A stretch of DNA of 64,000 bases, taken from positions 33,380,644 through 33,444,643 of the forward strand of contig CM065691.1 of the NCBI GenBank assembly GCA_017654935.2, in the 5' to 3' direction. Within the stretch, counting starts at the first letter, position 1. Each line of letters begins with the position of its first letter. The DNA is from Phymorhynchus buccinoides. Lineage: Eukaryota > Mollusca > Gastropoda > Neogastropoda > Raphitomidae. Positions 23,501 through 33,150 of this stretch are shown in pieces. A model generated the notes under the pieces. That model was not told the origin of the DNA, did no database searches, and saw nothing but the letters and a program-made list of their open reading frames with translations. The translations under genes were made by a program, and so were the position numbers.

Positions 23501-23695
23501 AGTCTGTGATGCACCCCTGCAGTTCATTAGCATTCATTCGACCTCAGTCTGTGATGCACCCCTGCAGTTCATTAGCATTCATTCGACCTCAGTCTGTGAT
23601 GCACCCCTGCAGTTCATTAGCATTCATTCGACCTCAGTCTGTGATGCACCCCTGCAGTTCATTAGCATTCATTCGACCTCAATCTTTGATTCAGT
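20571..23695 (+). repeat. 45-bp minisatellite, about 69 copies, in a LARP1 intron
   Basis: The unit is about TTCATTAGCATTCATTCGAC + CTCAGTCTGTGATGCACC + CCTGCAG. Each unit carries a PstI site (CTGCAG). Units vary at two places: TTCATTAGC, TTCGTTAGC or TTGATTAAC at the start, and CTGTGATG or CTTTGATG in the middle. The period is regular to about 21975; deletions and partial units scramble 21975-22000, 22505-22640 and 22825-23060. Since 45 is divisible by three and all frames can be open, the long reading frames (15-residue repeat FISIHSTSVCDAPLQ) are a by-product. Exons on both sides are standard LARP1. Confidence 0.95.
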
Positions 23696-23806
23696 TAGGT
23701 AAAAAAAACCAAAGCAATACTTTGTAAGAGCTTTTGTATTTTTCTAAATAAAAAATCCATTTACGTCTGTCGCCTTTTGCTGACTGTGTGCGCTTGTTGT
23801 ATGCAG

Positions 23807-23931
23807 ATCAGCTGTACGGTCTGGAAAAGTTCTGGGCATTCCTGAAGTATTCCCGGAAACGGGTGGAGATCAACCCCAAGTTGAAAGAGGCACTGGCTCA
23901 TTACAAACGCCTTGAAGACTTCCGGGTGGAG
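23807..23931 (+). CDS. LARP1: LARP1 DM15 exon C
   Basis: A 125-bp exon (acceptor TTGTATGCAG, donor GTGGAG/GTGAGT) that completes the split Asn codon from the previous exon and ends in phase 0. It encodes QLYGLEKFWAFLKYSRKR, then VEINPKLKEALAHYKRLEDF and RVE: the third DM15 repeat. The Tyr in FLKYS matches, from memory, human Y922, the second residue sandwiching the cap. The acceptor is only about 110 bp downstream of the 45-bp array. Confidence 0.95.
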
Positions 23932-24382
23932 GTGAGTTTATGTGGGGAGATAATGCTGTGCAATGCGCTGAAGTTGTATTCTGTGCACAGTACATATAAA
24001 TACAGAATTATTTACAACACATATTTAACGAAATAAACACTTTTTTTTAATTGATAGAAACATTTTATTCTTCAACATAATTGTTTTTGTGGAAGGAAGA
24101 AAGGGGAGCAGATTGCAAGCATATTAAGCCTCTCAGATATCTATTTATTGCTTTAAAAATATGATATATCGAAGGGTTATAAACTTTATGTAGCAAGACA
24201 AGTCGTCAGTTAAATAGGACCACTAAAACATATTGAAGTGGCCTCCATTTGATTTTGGATTTTAACTCTTTTTTCGCTTTGATTTTATTTTTTAGTGCAA
24301 TGTTTTTAGAATTTCAATGTAAGGGGTTATATTTCGACCCATCATTACATGTAAAATAACCATTAGAAGCAGTTGTGACATA

Positions 24383-24849
24383 TACCGTAATGTTTGGCCT
24401 AAAAGGCACAACTTTTTTTCTTCTTTTTTTTTACTGCACTTTGACCCCTGCGCCCTATCTGCTGATAGTGCCTTAATCATGTCCAAAACAGGAGAGGGGC
24501 AATCACTGTTTTACTTGCTAACATCATCAAGGAGGTGTGATTTCTCTGGGTTTAAAGCACAAATGGTCCAATTATCTAAAAAAATCTTTCACCAATTGAT
24601 TCTGGAGAAGACCGTTTGCTGTATAAATAACCAATCTTTTTCATTTGCTTTGTTCCTTTAAAGATTTTGTCATCATCTTCACTTCACTTCACCGTTACAA
24701 ACCAACTGTAGCAATGAAATGTTTGCTTCCTTCTATCGATTTGTGCCTTTTCTGCTGTTAGTGGCTTATCAATGACTTCAATACCATTTTTAAACATTAG
24801 GGTGCTTGCCTTATGCGCTGTAGCGTCTTGTATGCCAAAAATTACGGTA
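24383..24849. mobile_element. TIR element with TACCGTAAT ends
   Basis: Left end TACCGTAATGTTTGGCCTAA; right end TTGTATGCCAAAAATTACGG then TA. Internal inverted words are ATCTGCTGATAGTGCCTTAA against CTGCTGTTAGTGGCTTATC. Similar in design to the TACCGTATTTT family but a different sequence. Intronic in LARP1; 23932-24382 and 24850-25190 hold nothing else but a GT run at about 25128-25148. Confidence 0.6.
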
Positions 24850-25194
24850 ACGGACGTGTTGTGGTTATGATGTAAGCCTATGTAACGAAGTCTTTGTGAC
24901 TGTGAACTGCAGATAGGCACCATGGAAGGCCTTCGTTCAGTGAGTGGTTTGTCTTACTTGCAGAAGAGCTTGGGGTTCAGCCATGCACACTTCAAGTTCA
25001 TTGAATGCTTTTTTTCTTTGTTTTTGTCAATCTTGCACAGTGTTTTGAATTTAGGGGGGGAAAAAAACTGAAGGACTTTTTTACCTTTTCCCATTTTATT
25101 TCATTTTTCCTTCCTTTTTATTTTACGCGTGTGTGTGTGTGTGTGTGTTATGGATTAAGATTGGTGGATTTTTATTAATCCTACTATCTATCCA

Positions 25195-25440
25195 CAAGTC
25201 TAGCGTACCTCCGCCGTCAGGGGGGCACCCGCTCCACCCCTCTGTCTCTGGCGGCGGAGAAGATTTTGATCTGGGCCGACACTCACGAGATCTCTCTGTC
25301 TGTCGAATTCATGCGATGCTTACTGTAAAGTCAGTAATGGCGGAAGTAGGCTCCCATTGGCCTAGCCACTACTAGACCGGAAGGGGGGATAACTCCCGCC
25401 CCATATCCGGCTAGGGGTCAAGGCCAGGGGCTACTTTCGT
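25195..25440 (+). other. Unexplained GC-rich segment in a LARP1 intron
   Basis: A GC-rich patch in AT-rich intron, with inverted words CCTCCGCCGTC / GGCGGCGGAG and the block CTCCCGCCCCATATCCGGCT. It is probably the remnant of a repeat family not otherwise seen here. A coding exon is not supported: no acceptor and donor pair frames an open, protein-like stretch. Confidence 0.35.
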
Positions 25441-25834
25441 TTTTCTATATACTATGGTATGGTCCCAGGTCGCTTGAAGCGAATGCAATTGTTTCAGGTG
25501 TTGGTACAGTATGGTTAAAGTAGATAGGGTGATTAAGGTGAGTGAAAGAGAGTTGGTTACAAAGAGTGAGAGAGAGGTTTGTTTTGTGTGTTGTTGTTTT
25601 TTCAATTTCAAGTTTTGTATCATTTCTTTATTATCTATTGAATTTCATTGTTTTTTGTTTTACTTTTTTTTTTATCAAAGTCAGTACAGCTTATATATAA
25701 ATCTGACAATAAATTGGTTCCAGTCCAGTCCAGTATGTGTGTGTTTAACTATTGTTTTATTGTTGTTATTTTAATGTTGAGGGTGGAATGCAGAAGTGTA
25801 TCTGGGATATGTTGCTCAAGTGTCTGTGGGCTCA

Positions 25835-25920
25835 TTAATGTTTTGAGCACTTATAATAATTATAAGCATTTATCGCGCTTAATCTTAAAGCAAAGCCCTA
25901 AGTGCTTACTAAATAAATAA
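25835..25920 (-). mobile_element. LINE/SINE tail fragment (GCGCTTAATCTTAA)
   Basis: TATCGCGCTTAATCTTAAAG, then AAAGCCCTAAGTGCTTACTA and AAATAAATAAAT, the complement of an AAGCGCTTAGGGCTT-type 3' tail ending in an A/T microsatellite. The same tail is at 52800-52900. Confidence 0.5.
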
Positions 25921-26692
25921 ATATTATATAAATCAATGATATTAAGCAACATAATTTGTTGCCTTTATGAATGAGTCAATGTTCGGAGTATTTGCATGAG
26001 TTTGTATGCGTTCTGTACACTTTTGTCTCAACGTGCTCATTATCAAATAAAAAGAAGCTGATTTCTTATTGCATGGGTGAAACCACACATCTGGAAAAGC
26101 AGGAATCCGGATTTCGCATTGGCTATTTTCCCGAAAATCCGGAATTCATGATACATTGAGGCTGATATATTTTTTTGATAAAGTTTCTGTAAATTTGTGT
26201 CCAACTGAAAATTCTGTTCATGCGCCAATCCAGCTTTTCACAAAACCGACCCATTTTAGGCGCCATTTTATTTTTTGGGAGTGTTTGACAGTCAACTGGC
26301 AGTGATTCCGTGTGTAGTGCAACTGAACGCATAGCCTATAGTCAACCGCTATAATTGACACCACTTTTGCCAACAAGTGGAACTGGGGGTGGATGGACCA
26401 GAGAGGCCCAGGCAAGGATGGCGTTGACCGGAAAAGAGAAATATGAGGCTTGAATTCTGGCCTTTTCTTCCGGCAAGAGTGGTTGAACCTCGGTTCCATG
26501 GCAAAATCACAAACGTGATGATTCAGATTGTGGCAATGCACAGCAAAAAAGAAGAAGAAAACCTTTTGGCACTTGGTGTCGAAAAACAGCAGCAGCCCTT
26601 ATTAGGCCCTTATTCTGTGGTAACCACTAACTTCTGTTTGGAGAAAATTTTAATAGTCTAAATGTACACGCTTCGGGATGTGACCACAGCAA

Positions 26693-26827
26693 ATGAAGAA
26701 AGAAAAAGAAAAGTTCTGGAGCCTGCACAAAGAGTATAACACTGAAATCAATGCAAAGAAACTCTACAGAGAGCTGGACAACAGAAGGTCTTCAGAGAAG
26801 AAGCCCGTCCAGCCCCTCCCTCACTGA
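26693..26827 (+). CDS. Small open frame of unknown nature (44 codons)
   Basis: ATG to TGA with protein-like composition: MKKEKEKFWSLHKEYNTE, then INAKKLYRELDNRRSSEKK and PVQPLPH. It is charged and helix-prone. A CAG acceptor-like word precedes the ATG, but the upstream tract is not pyrimidine-rich. It lies on the LARP1 strand in the last intron, between exons whose phases already join without it (FRVE to PPES, as in other animals). It may be an alternative exon, a fragment of a mobile element's protein, or chance. I do not recognise the family. The rest of 25921-27150 shows nothing else. Confidence 0.25.
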   Translation: MKKEKEKFWSLHKEYNTEINAKKLYRELDNRRSSEKKPVQPLPH

Positions 26828-27153
26828 GAGTTAGAATACATTTTATTCGAAATCAATGGTCTTGGTAGATTAAGAAGATTTGTTTAAAATCCTATTGGTG
26901 AAGGCCCTTGACTTTTTCGCAACACGCCGCTAGAATACTAGCAACGCCCGAGTTTACCGTTGCCGACACGCTGTTAGTACGTTAGCAACAGGCAAAATGC
27001 CCCTGTGACCGACAGTGGTGTGGCGGCTTTCAACTCGTTCAGTTAAACGCAAAATAACGAGTTGGTTTTCAAATTTTATATTATTTAAAAGATAAATCTA
27101 AACCACTATGCAAAAATAAAGTCACTGCGATTTCCAAATTTCAAAAGAGAATG

Positions 27154-27440
27154 TACGTTATTTTTCGGACCTTATTATAAGCAGGCATGGGAATAGTCCG
27201 CGAACAAAAAATTGAAATTGTTACTAAATACTTCGTTTTTGTTACTAAATACTTCAATTGGGGGGCTTTTCAGAGTTTTTTGTCTCTGACAATTCCCATG
27301 CCTGTATAAGGCACACCACATTTTGCACAAAATTCAGATTTTGTTACTACATTTTTTCATCATTTTATTAGTCATATTATAAGGTGCTGGGATCTCAGTC
27401 TTAGAAAAAAGTATCGCCTTATGGTCTGAAAAATACAGTA
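27154..27440. mobile_element. MITE, TACCGTATTTTACGGACT family, interrupted
   Basis: Left end TACGTTATTTTTCGGACCTT; right end CCTTATGGTCTGAAAAATAC then AGTA, with the usual AATTCAGATTTTGTTACTAC core. A 123-bp element (27182-27304) is inserted in its left part. Confidence 0.75.
27182..27304. mobile_element. 123-bp hAT-like MITE with 6-bp target duplication
   Basis: Starts CAGGCATGGGAATAGTC and ends GACAATTCCCATGCCTG: a 13-bp perfect terminal inverted repeat, one mismatch, then three more matches. It is flanked on both sides by TATAAG (27176-27181 and 27305-27310). Removing it with one TATAAG restores the host MITE. The interior repeats TTGTTACTAAATACTTC twice. The CAG-CTG ends and short duplication suggest a hAT-type element; no transposase. 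Confidence 0.75.
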
Positions 27441-27729
27441 TTGAAAAGGGCCAAAAGTGGGTGTCCCGAGGGAATTTCTACTCCTTGAATTGCAGTGTCC
27501 TCAGGGCACACGCACCAGTGAGAAGGGTTGTATTAAAGGTGTTGAGGACAATGTCCTTGAAGACTGGGTCTTCGTGGGGATGAAGGGTGATGATATGACA
27601 ATGAGACAGTGGTTCTGGATGTGGCAGGTCGTCGGTGGTTGATTCACATTGTCTTGGACGTCATTGGACAGTTGTAGTCTGCAGACTACTCGACTCACAA
27701 TACTTGTGATTTGTAATGCATGAGAGAGA

Positions 27730-27945
27730 GAGAAAATTGAGTTTTACGTCCTCTTGGTCTGAATCAGACACATATGGGACATTTGTAAATACAAATATGG
27801 TGGGAACAATACTGAAGGCAATGCCCAGAGGCAGTACGAAACCAGTAAAGTCCCGATTTTTTAAATTAATACAGATAGCTGTAGCGGTGACCACGCCTCG
27901 GTTAAACCTCATCGGCTATGGCACCGCCACAAGTACTGTCTTGAT
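27730..27945 (+). mobile_element. Dispersed repeat (TTTACGTCCTCTTGGTCTG family)
   Basis: Contains TTTTACGTCCTCTTGGTCTG, CACATATGGGACATTTGTAA, ATACAAATATGGTGGGAAC and TCGGCTATGGCACCGCCAC. An inverted copy is at 47157-47365. Probably a SINE or the end of a LINE; open frames are not conserved between the copies. Confidence 0.65.
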
Positions 27946-28146
27946 TTGCAAGATAACACTTTGTAATGCATGTTGATTTTTTGTAATTATTCTGAATAGA
28001 CTTCTTGGTCAAGTATCAGCCTGTAACTAAGTACATGCTGTGTTATAAACAAAAATTATGTTGCTTGTTGTTTTACTAATGTTTTTTTGTTTGTTCCGTT
28101 ATCAACTTATGACTTACAATTTGTTCTTTAACAACTAATAGCACTG

Positions 28147-28323
28147 AAATGAATAAGGGGAATAAACTTCTCGTAATTATCTCCCTTTTTTACCAAAGTT
28201 ATTTATGGCACCGATTCGCCTGCAAAGTGAAAGTAGCTGGGTCTGCATTGTTGTGACAACTACTTTCACTTTGCAGGCGAAAGGGAGATAATTATGAGAA
28301 GTTCCTTCCCCTTATTCATTTCA
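28147..28323. mobile_element. Foldback element, GAAATGAATAAGGGG ends
   Basis: Left arm GAAATGAATAAGGGGAATAA, TAATTATCTCCCTTTT, CGCCTGCAAAGTGAAAGTAG; right arm CTACTTTCACTTTGCAGGCG, AAAGGGAGATAATTA, CCCCTTATTCATTTC. Arms of about 70 bp surround a short loop. Non-coding. Confidence 0.8.
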
Positions 28324-28469
28324 CTATATCCTCTCTCTTAGCCTCACTATTTCATATTTGCTTAACTAATAGCACTAGTTTCATTGGAATGAGAAAACAT
28401 CTGTTTACTGTTTAGAGAAAAAGATGAAAAATGTCTCCAAATGCTGTGGTAGTAAAAGTGTAAGATCTT

Positions 28470-28545
28470 CAGCTTCAGGGGGCAAAGCCCCTTGACCCCG
28501 CCAGGGGGTCGCCTGAGGACTCCCAGCCTTCATCATTTTCTCCAG
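28470..28545 (+). repeat. Repeat debris with GGGGCAAAGCCCC
   Basis: CAGGGGGCAAAGCCCCTTGA, CCCCGCCAGGGGGTCGCC. Similar G/C-inverted debris is near 8790 and 62240-62275; it marks an old dispersed element, not a gene. Confidence 0.4.
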
Positions 28546-28899
28546 GTTTCACCCTTGTTATTAATGACGGAGTAAGTGTGCTTCAGTTTGCATCCAAAAT
28601 ATCTTAATTTGCTTTTCGGATCAGTTAGTGGGGAAAATAGTAAGAACTTGGTATTTTTACGACTTTGTCATTGCAAGAGAGAATAGGGGTGGTTAATTCC
28701 TGAGTGCAAGAACAAAGCAAGAGAGCGAGAAAGACAGATTGACAGACAAACAGGAAAAGACAGAGACAGAAAGTCAGGGTCAGACAGAGACACAAGACAG
28801 AATGGCTTTAAGCATTGGGGTAATACAGCCGGAAGAGGCTCTTTTGAAAGCAGATTCTGATCGGACTTCACAGAGAGATTTAGGAAGAGAATTCCACAG

Positions 28900-30240
28900 A
28901 GTTGGAGCAGATAAGGAGAAAGCCTTTACTCCAAAGGAGCTTGTTCAGACTTACAGTATGCAGAGTGAAGTGGTCAGTTGAGGAACAGAGAGATAGAGTG
29001 GGAGAAAGCCTTTACTCCAAAGGAGCTTGTTCAGACTTACAGTATGCAGAGTGAAGTGGTCAGTTGAGGAACAGAGAGATAGAGTGGGAGAAAGCCTTTA
29101 CTCCAAAGGAGCTTGTTCAGACTTACAGTATGCAGAGGGTGAAGTGGTCAGTTGAGGAACAGAGAGATAGAGTGGGAGAAAGCCGTTACTCCAAAGGAGC
29201 TTGTTCAGACTTACAGTATGCAGAGGGTGAAGTGGTCAGTTGAGGAACGGAGAGATAGAGTGGGAGAAAGCCGTGGGAGAAAGCCGTTACTCCAAAGGAG
29301 CTTGTTCAGACTTACAGTATGCAGAGGGTGAAGTGGTCAGTTGAGGAACGGAGAGATAGAGTGGGAGAAAGCCGTTACTCCAAAGGAGCTTGTTCAGACT
29401 TACAGTATGCAGAGGGTGAAGTGGTCAGTTGAGGAACGGAGAGATAGAGTGGGAGAAAGCCGTTACTCCAAAGGAGCTTGTTCAGACTTACAGTATGCAG
29501 AGGGTGAAGTGGTCAGTTGAGGAACGGAGAGATAGAGTGGGAGAAAGCCGTTACTCCAAAGGAGCTTGTTCAGACTTACAGTATGCAGAGGGTGAAGTGG
29601 TCAGTTGAGGAACGGAGAGATAGAGTGGGAGAAAGCCGTTACTCCAAAGGAGCTTGTTCAGACTTACAGTATGCAGAGGGTGAAGTGGTCAGTTGAGGAA
29701 CGGAGAGATAGAGTGGGAGAAAGCCGTTACTCCAAAGGAGCTTGTTCAGACTTACAGTATGCAGAGGGTGAAGTGGTCAGTTGAGGAACGGAGAGATAGA
29801 GTGGGAGAAAGCCGTTACTCCAAAGGAGCTTGTTCAGACTTACAGTATGCAGAGGGTGAAGTGGTCAGTTGAGGAACGGAGAGATAGAGTGGGAGAAAGC
29901 CGTTACTCCAAAGGAGCTTGTTCAGACTTACAGTATGCAGAGAGTGAAGTGGTCAGTTGAGGAACGGAGAGATAGAGTGGGAGAAAGCCGTTACTCCAAA
30001 GGAGCTTGTTCAGACTTACAGTATGCAGAGGGTGAAGTGGTCAGTTGAGGAACGGAGAGGTAGAGTGGGAGAAAGCCTTTTCTCCAAAGGAGCTTGTTCA
30101 GACTTACAGTATGCAGAGAGTGAAGTGGTCAGTTGAGGAACGGAGAGATAGAGTGGGAGAAAGCCGTTACTCCAAAGGAGCTTGTTCAGACTTACAGTAT
30201 GCAGAGGGTGAAGTGGTCAGTTGAGGAACGGAGAGATAAG
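28900..30240 (+). repeat. 88-bp minisatellite, about 15 copies, in the last LARP1 intron
   Basis: The period is 88 bp, marked by AGCTTGTTCAGACTTACAGT and GTGGTCAGTTGAGGAACGGA; one unit (about 29265-29281) has a 13-bp internal duplication. It expands the 3' part of a single-copy segment (28820-28980: GAATTCCACAGAGTTGGAGC, then AAAGCCTTTACTCCAAAGG). The early units differ from the rest (CAGAGTGAAG against CAGAGGGTGAAG, TTT against GTT), giving a polarity. It stops about 280 bp before the final coding exon. Confidence 0.9.
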
Positions 30241-30522
30241 AGTGGGAGAGTAAACAGAAGGTTTGAAATGTAGGCCAGAGAAGCTCTTGGGAAGAATGTG
30301 TAAAAGTATTGACAATCTGTACTTGATGCGAGCCTCAATAAGAAGCCAGTGTAGGGATTACAATAACATGCCACATCATATAACGCTTTTACAATCAAGT
30401 GTGCTTGATCATTACATGATTGCTGCTTTTTTTGTCCTGTTCTGTTGTGTTTTCATTGTCAGCTCTCCCGGACTGCCATGCTAATACTAATAGGTGCTGT
30501 TGTTTTGGTTGGTTCTGAACAG

Positions 30523-30780
30523 CCTCCAGAGTCTGAGATGCACTCCAGCCTGAGCCAGGCCTTCTCGGGCCCAGTGGCCCCCCGCACCCGCACCACCAGT
30601 TCGTCGGAAGGAGGCCCCGGTCGCCGCTCGCGAACTACCAGCGCCTCGGAAGTGGGCCCGGGCCCGGGCCGACGCTCGCGAACCACCAGCGCTTCAGACG
30701 CCTCAATGTCCGCCGCTCACAAGCCGCTGACAGCCACCTGCTCTCTGCCTGTGGAGGGCGCCACTGGAGGGCCGAAATAG
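30523..30780 (+). CDS. LARP1: LARP1 terminal coding exon with stop
   Basis: Acceptor GGTTCTGAACAG opens a phase-0 exon of 258 bp ending at TAG. After RVE from the DM15 exon it reads PPESEMHSSLSQAF, then a Ser/Arg/Gly-rich tail containing three RTTS[AS]S-type repeats (TRTTSSSEGGPGRRS, SRTTSASEVGPGPG, SRTTSASDASM) and a short end finishing GATGGPK. Vertebrate LARP1 likewise continues DFRVDPP into a short disordered tail, so this is the genuine C-terminus. The serine repeats are candidate phosphosites. The exon is strongly GC-rich compared with its introns. Confidence 0.92.
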   Translation, partial: PPESEMHSSLSQAFSGPVAPRTRTTSSSEGGPGRRSRTTSASEVGPGPGRRSRTTSASDASMSAAHKPLTATCSLPVEGATGGPK

Positions 30781-33150
30781 ACCCATGGGGGATAACGGTA
30801 TTCGTGCTGCCCTCCTTCACACCGATAGAGAAACACGACTTTTTAGTGTGTGATGGGGGATGTGACACTTGACACACGCTGACTGGGCCAAGGCAGTGGT
30901 GTGTGTACACGCGCCGCGTTGTGACGACATTGTGCATCAACAGGAAAAGCATTTTGTGTGGTGTGGGGATATCACGTTTTGTTGTTTTCTTCTTCTTTTC
31001 TTGCCTTCCGCATGTAGTTTCTCAGTTGATGGCCTTCATGGAAGAGGATTCGTTTCGATGCCTCGACCCATTTGCTGTTGTTGGACCTGGATGAGAAGTG
31101 CTGGGAAGTGCAGCGAAGTTATGCCACTGTAATCTGGGTAGAAGGCTTTTTTTGTTTGGATTTTGCTTTGTGGAAACCGGTTTCTGTTGTTCCTTCTTTT
31201 TATCTTCTGTTTGTTTGCCCAGCGCATAATGTTGTTTTCTTTTACCCCTGTTGGTTTTTAAAAAAAACCTGAATTGGAAAGGTACACATTTGGTTTGGTC
31301 AGAGGTGTGGGTATAAAGTGCTGCTGATGTGTTTCTGATCTTTTCCCTTCCTTCCTTGAACTTTCCTGACAAATTTACGTCGTAATTTTCTTTCAAGTTT
31401 GGCAATGGTGGTTTTAGTAAGTATTCGCCGTACCATCTTTAAAGGTTTGCGCTTGACAAAAGAATAGTGAATACTTTCTAAATTTCTTTTAAATTTTAGG
31501 GGCATATGAAAAGCTGAACATCACTAATTGAAAATGTTTTAAACTTTGAACATAAAAATGTAGGAAGAATCATCAGTATGAAAAACAATGTCTAATTCTT
31601 GTGTTTTATGTATTTTTTATTTTTTTTAAGTTCCAAAAATTGTAAAGAAACGATAACCTTTTTAGAATTATCAAGCTTTCTTGAAACTCAACAAAAAGGG
31701 GTTAAATGAAATTTACATTTAAAAGAAAGAAAGATAAGTAGGGAAGTTTGAAACGTTGCAGTTGTTTGTCTCGTTCTGTAACGCATCGTTTTCAATATGC
31801 TACAGGTGTACAAACCAATCAGTACCTGAAGCAACAAACCACAAGGTGTGATCTTGCCAGCCAGGAAAACCTTTCCCGCTCTCTTCCTATGCAATCCATG
31901 TTCAGTGCCCGTGTCAACTTTTCTTGTGGCGCGGCTCAGGCTGCTTCTACCACTCAAGGTGTTGATTTGTGTGTGACGTGAACATTCTCCTAGCCCCTCC
32001 TCGCCTCCTTGCTCCGAAGGTCCAGAGAACGGAATAGCAGCATTTTACGTCAGGCCTTGCGTCAATCGTCCAAGGTCTTCGCATTGGAGGAGCTCATCAG
32101 GAAAGTTGATTGGAGAAGAGAATATCGTGTGGTATAGATTTGTTTCCCTTTTCTTTCTTTCTTGTGTTTTGCTTTTTTTGTCATTTTGTTTTTCTGTTAT
32201 CGTAAGTTTCCTGTCTTCAAGGTTTTCCATGATTTGTTCAGTATTGCAGCTATATTGAGCGCGGTGGGTGATGGTGCACAACTCGAAATGCCCAGTGATT
32301 CTAAAGGGCTATTTCAAGGGGCCCCGATTAACAGAACTTTGGTCAGTCTTGCTTAAAAACAAAAGTCGACACAGATTGTTCCAGACTGTCAAGAAAGGAT
32401 TCATTTACATCAGGGCTTTCTGTGAAAATATGTTTGACACTGTCTGATATTGATTATGCGAATGTGATTGTATCATTATGCTATCCCTACCACCCATTAC
32501 CTCCCACGTTTTTGTTTGTTGGGTTTGGGGGCTTGTGTTCTAAAGGCTTGGTGTCTGCTGTCTACAAAATTGATGAGCCTCTTTTTGCGAGGTGATTTGG
32601 CCAGCTATGGTGCACGTGCCGCCACCAAGTAGGATGGTCTTAAAACGTAGGAGGGCTGCGTAGCTTTTGTTATTTGGGGGAAAGGTATTTTCAAAAGAGT
32701 AGAATTTTTTTGTATTAATTAAAGATAATCGTTACATGATTGTTCTGTTATCTTTTTTTCTGTTTAACTGAGCAAATTATGGAAAAGAAAACATGTATGT
32801 CCTTTGTAAGGTCCAGGTATTTGACATGCAGTGCAACTTATGAATCATGTTCTTCATGTTGTGCCAAGACGATTCATCCACATTTTGTTCATCACTATTC
32901 CGCATTTTGTTCGTTAGATTTTTATTAACAGTAATTTAAAATCATTTTTATATGTCCCTCCTGATAATCCTTAGTTATCCCCATTTCTATGTTTGCTTAG
33001 CTTTTCCCTTTTCAGAAAATAGTAAAAACAAAACAGAAAAAGAAAAAATCATTTTGGGTTATGGTGTTTATTTTGCATGCATAAGTTTTCTTTTCTTTTA
33101 ATACTGTTCATAATATCATCGCAAAAAAACAACAACAAAGAAAATAAATG
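30781..33150 (+). other. Probable LARP1 3' UTR
   Basis: After the stop, about 2.4 kb of T-rich sequence follows without long frames or inserted TIR elements, which fits a 3' UTR. AATAAA at about 33143 is a candidate polyadenylation signal; others occur further on near 39150. The true end cannot be set from sequence alone. TTAAAAAAAACC- and poly-T runs inside are unremarkable. Confidence 0.35.

Noticed and set aside
20556..23702. Very long open frames encoding FISIHSTSVCDAPLQ repeats
   Set aside because: The 45-bp period is a multiple of three, so any stop-free frame stays open. It lies between LARP1 exons whose phases join directly, lacks splice sites and carries deletions that shift frame.
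25133..25375. Possible GC-rich exon
   Set aside because: No acceptor/donor pair gives a frame compatible with the LARP1 junction, which already joins exon 23931 to 30523 in phase.
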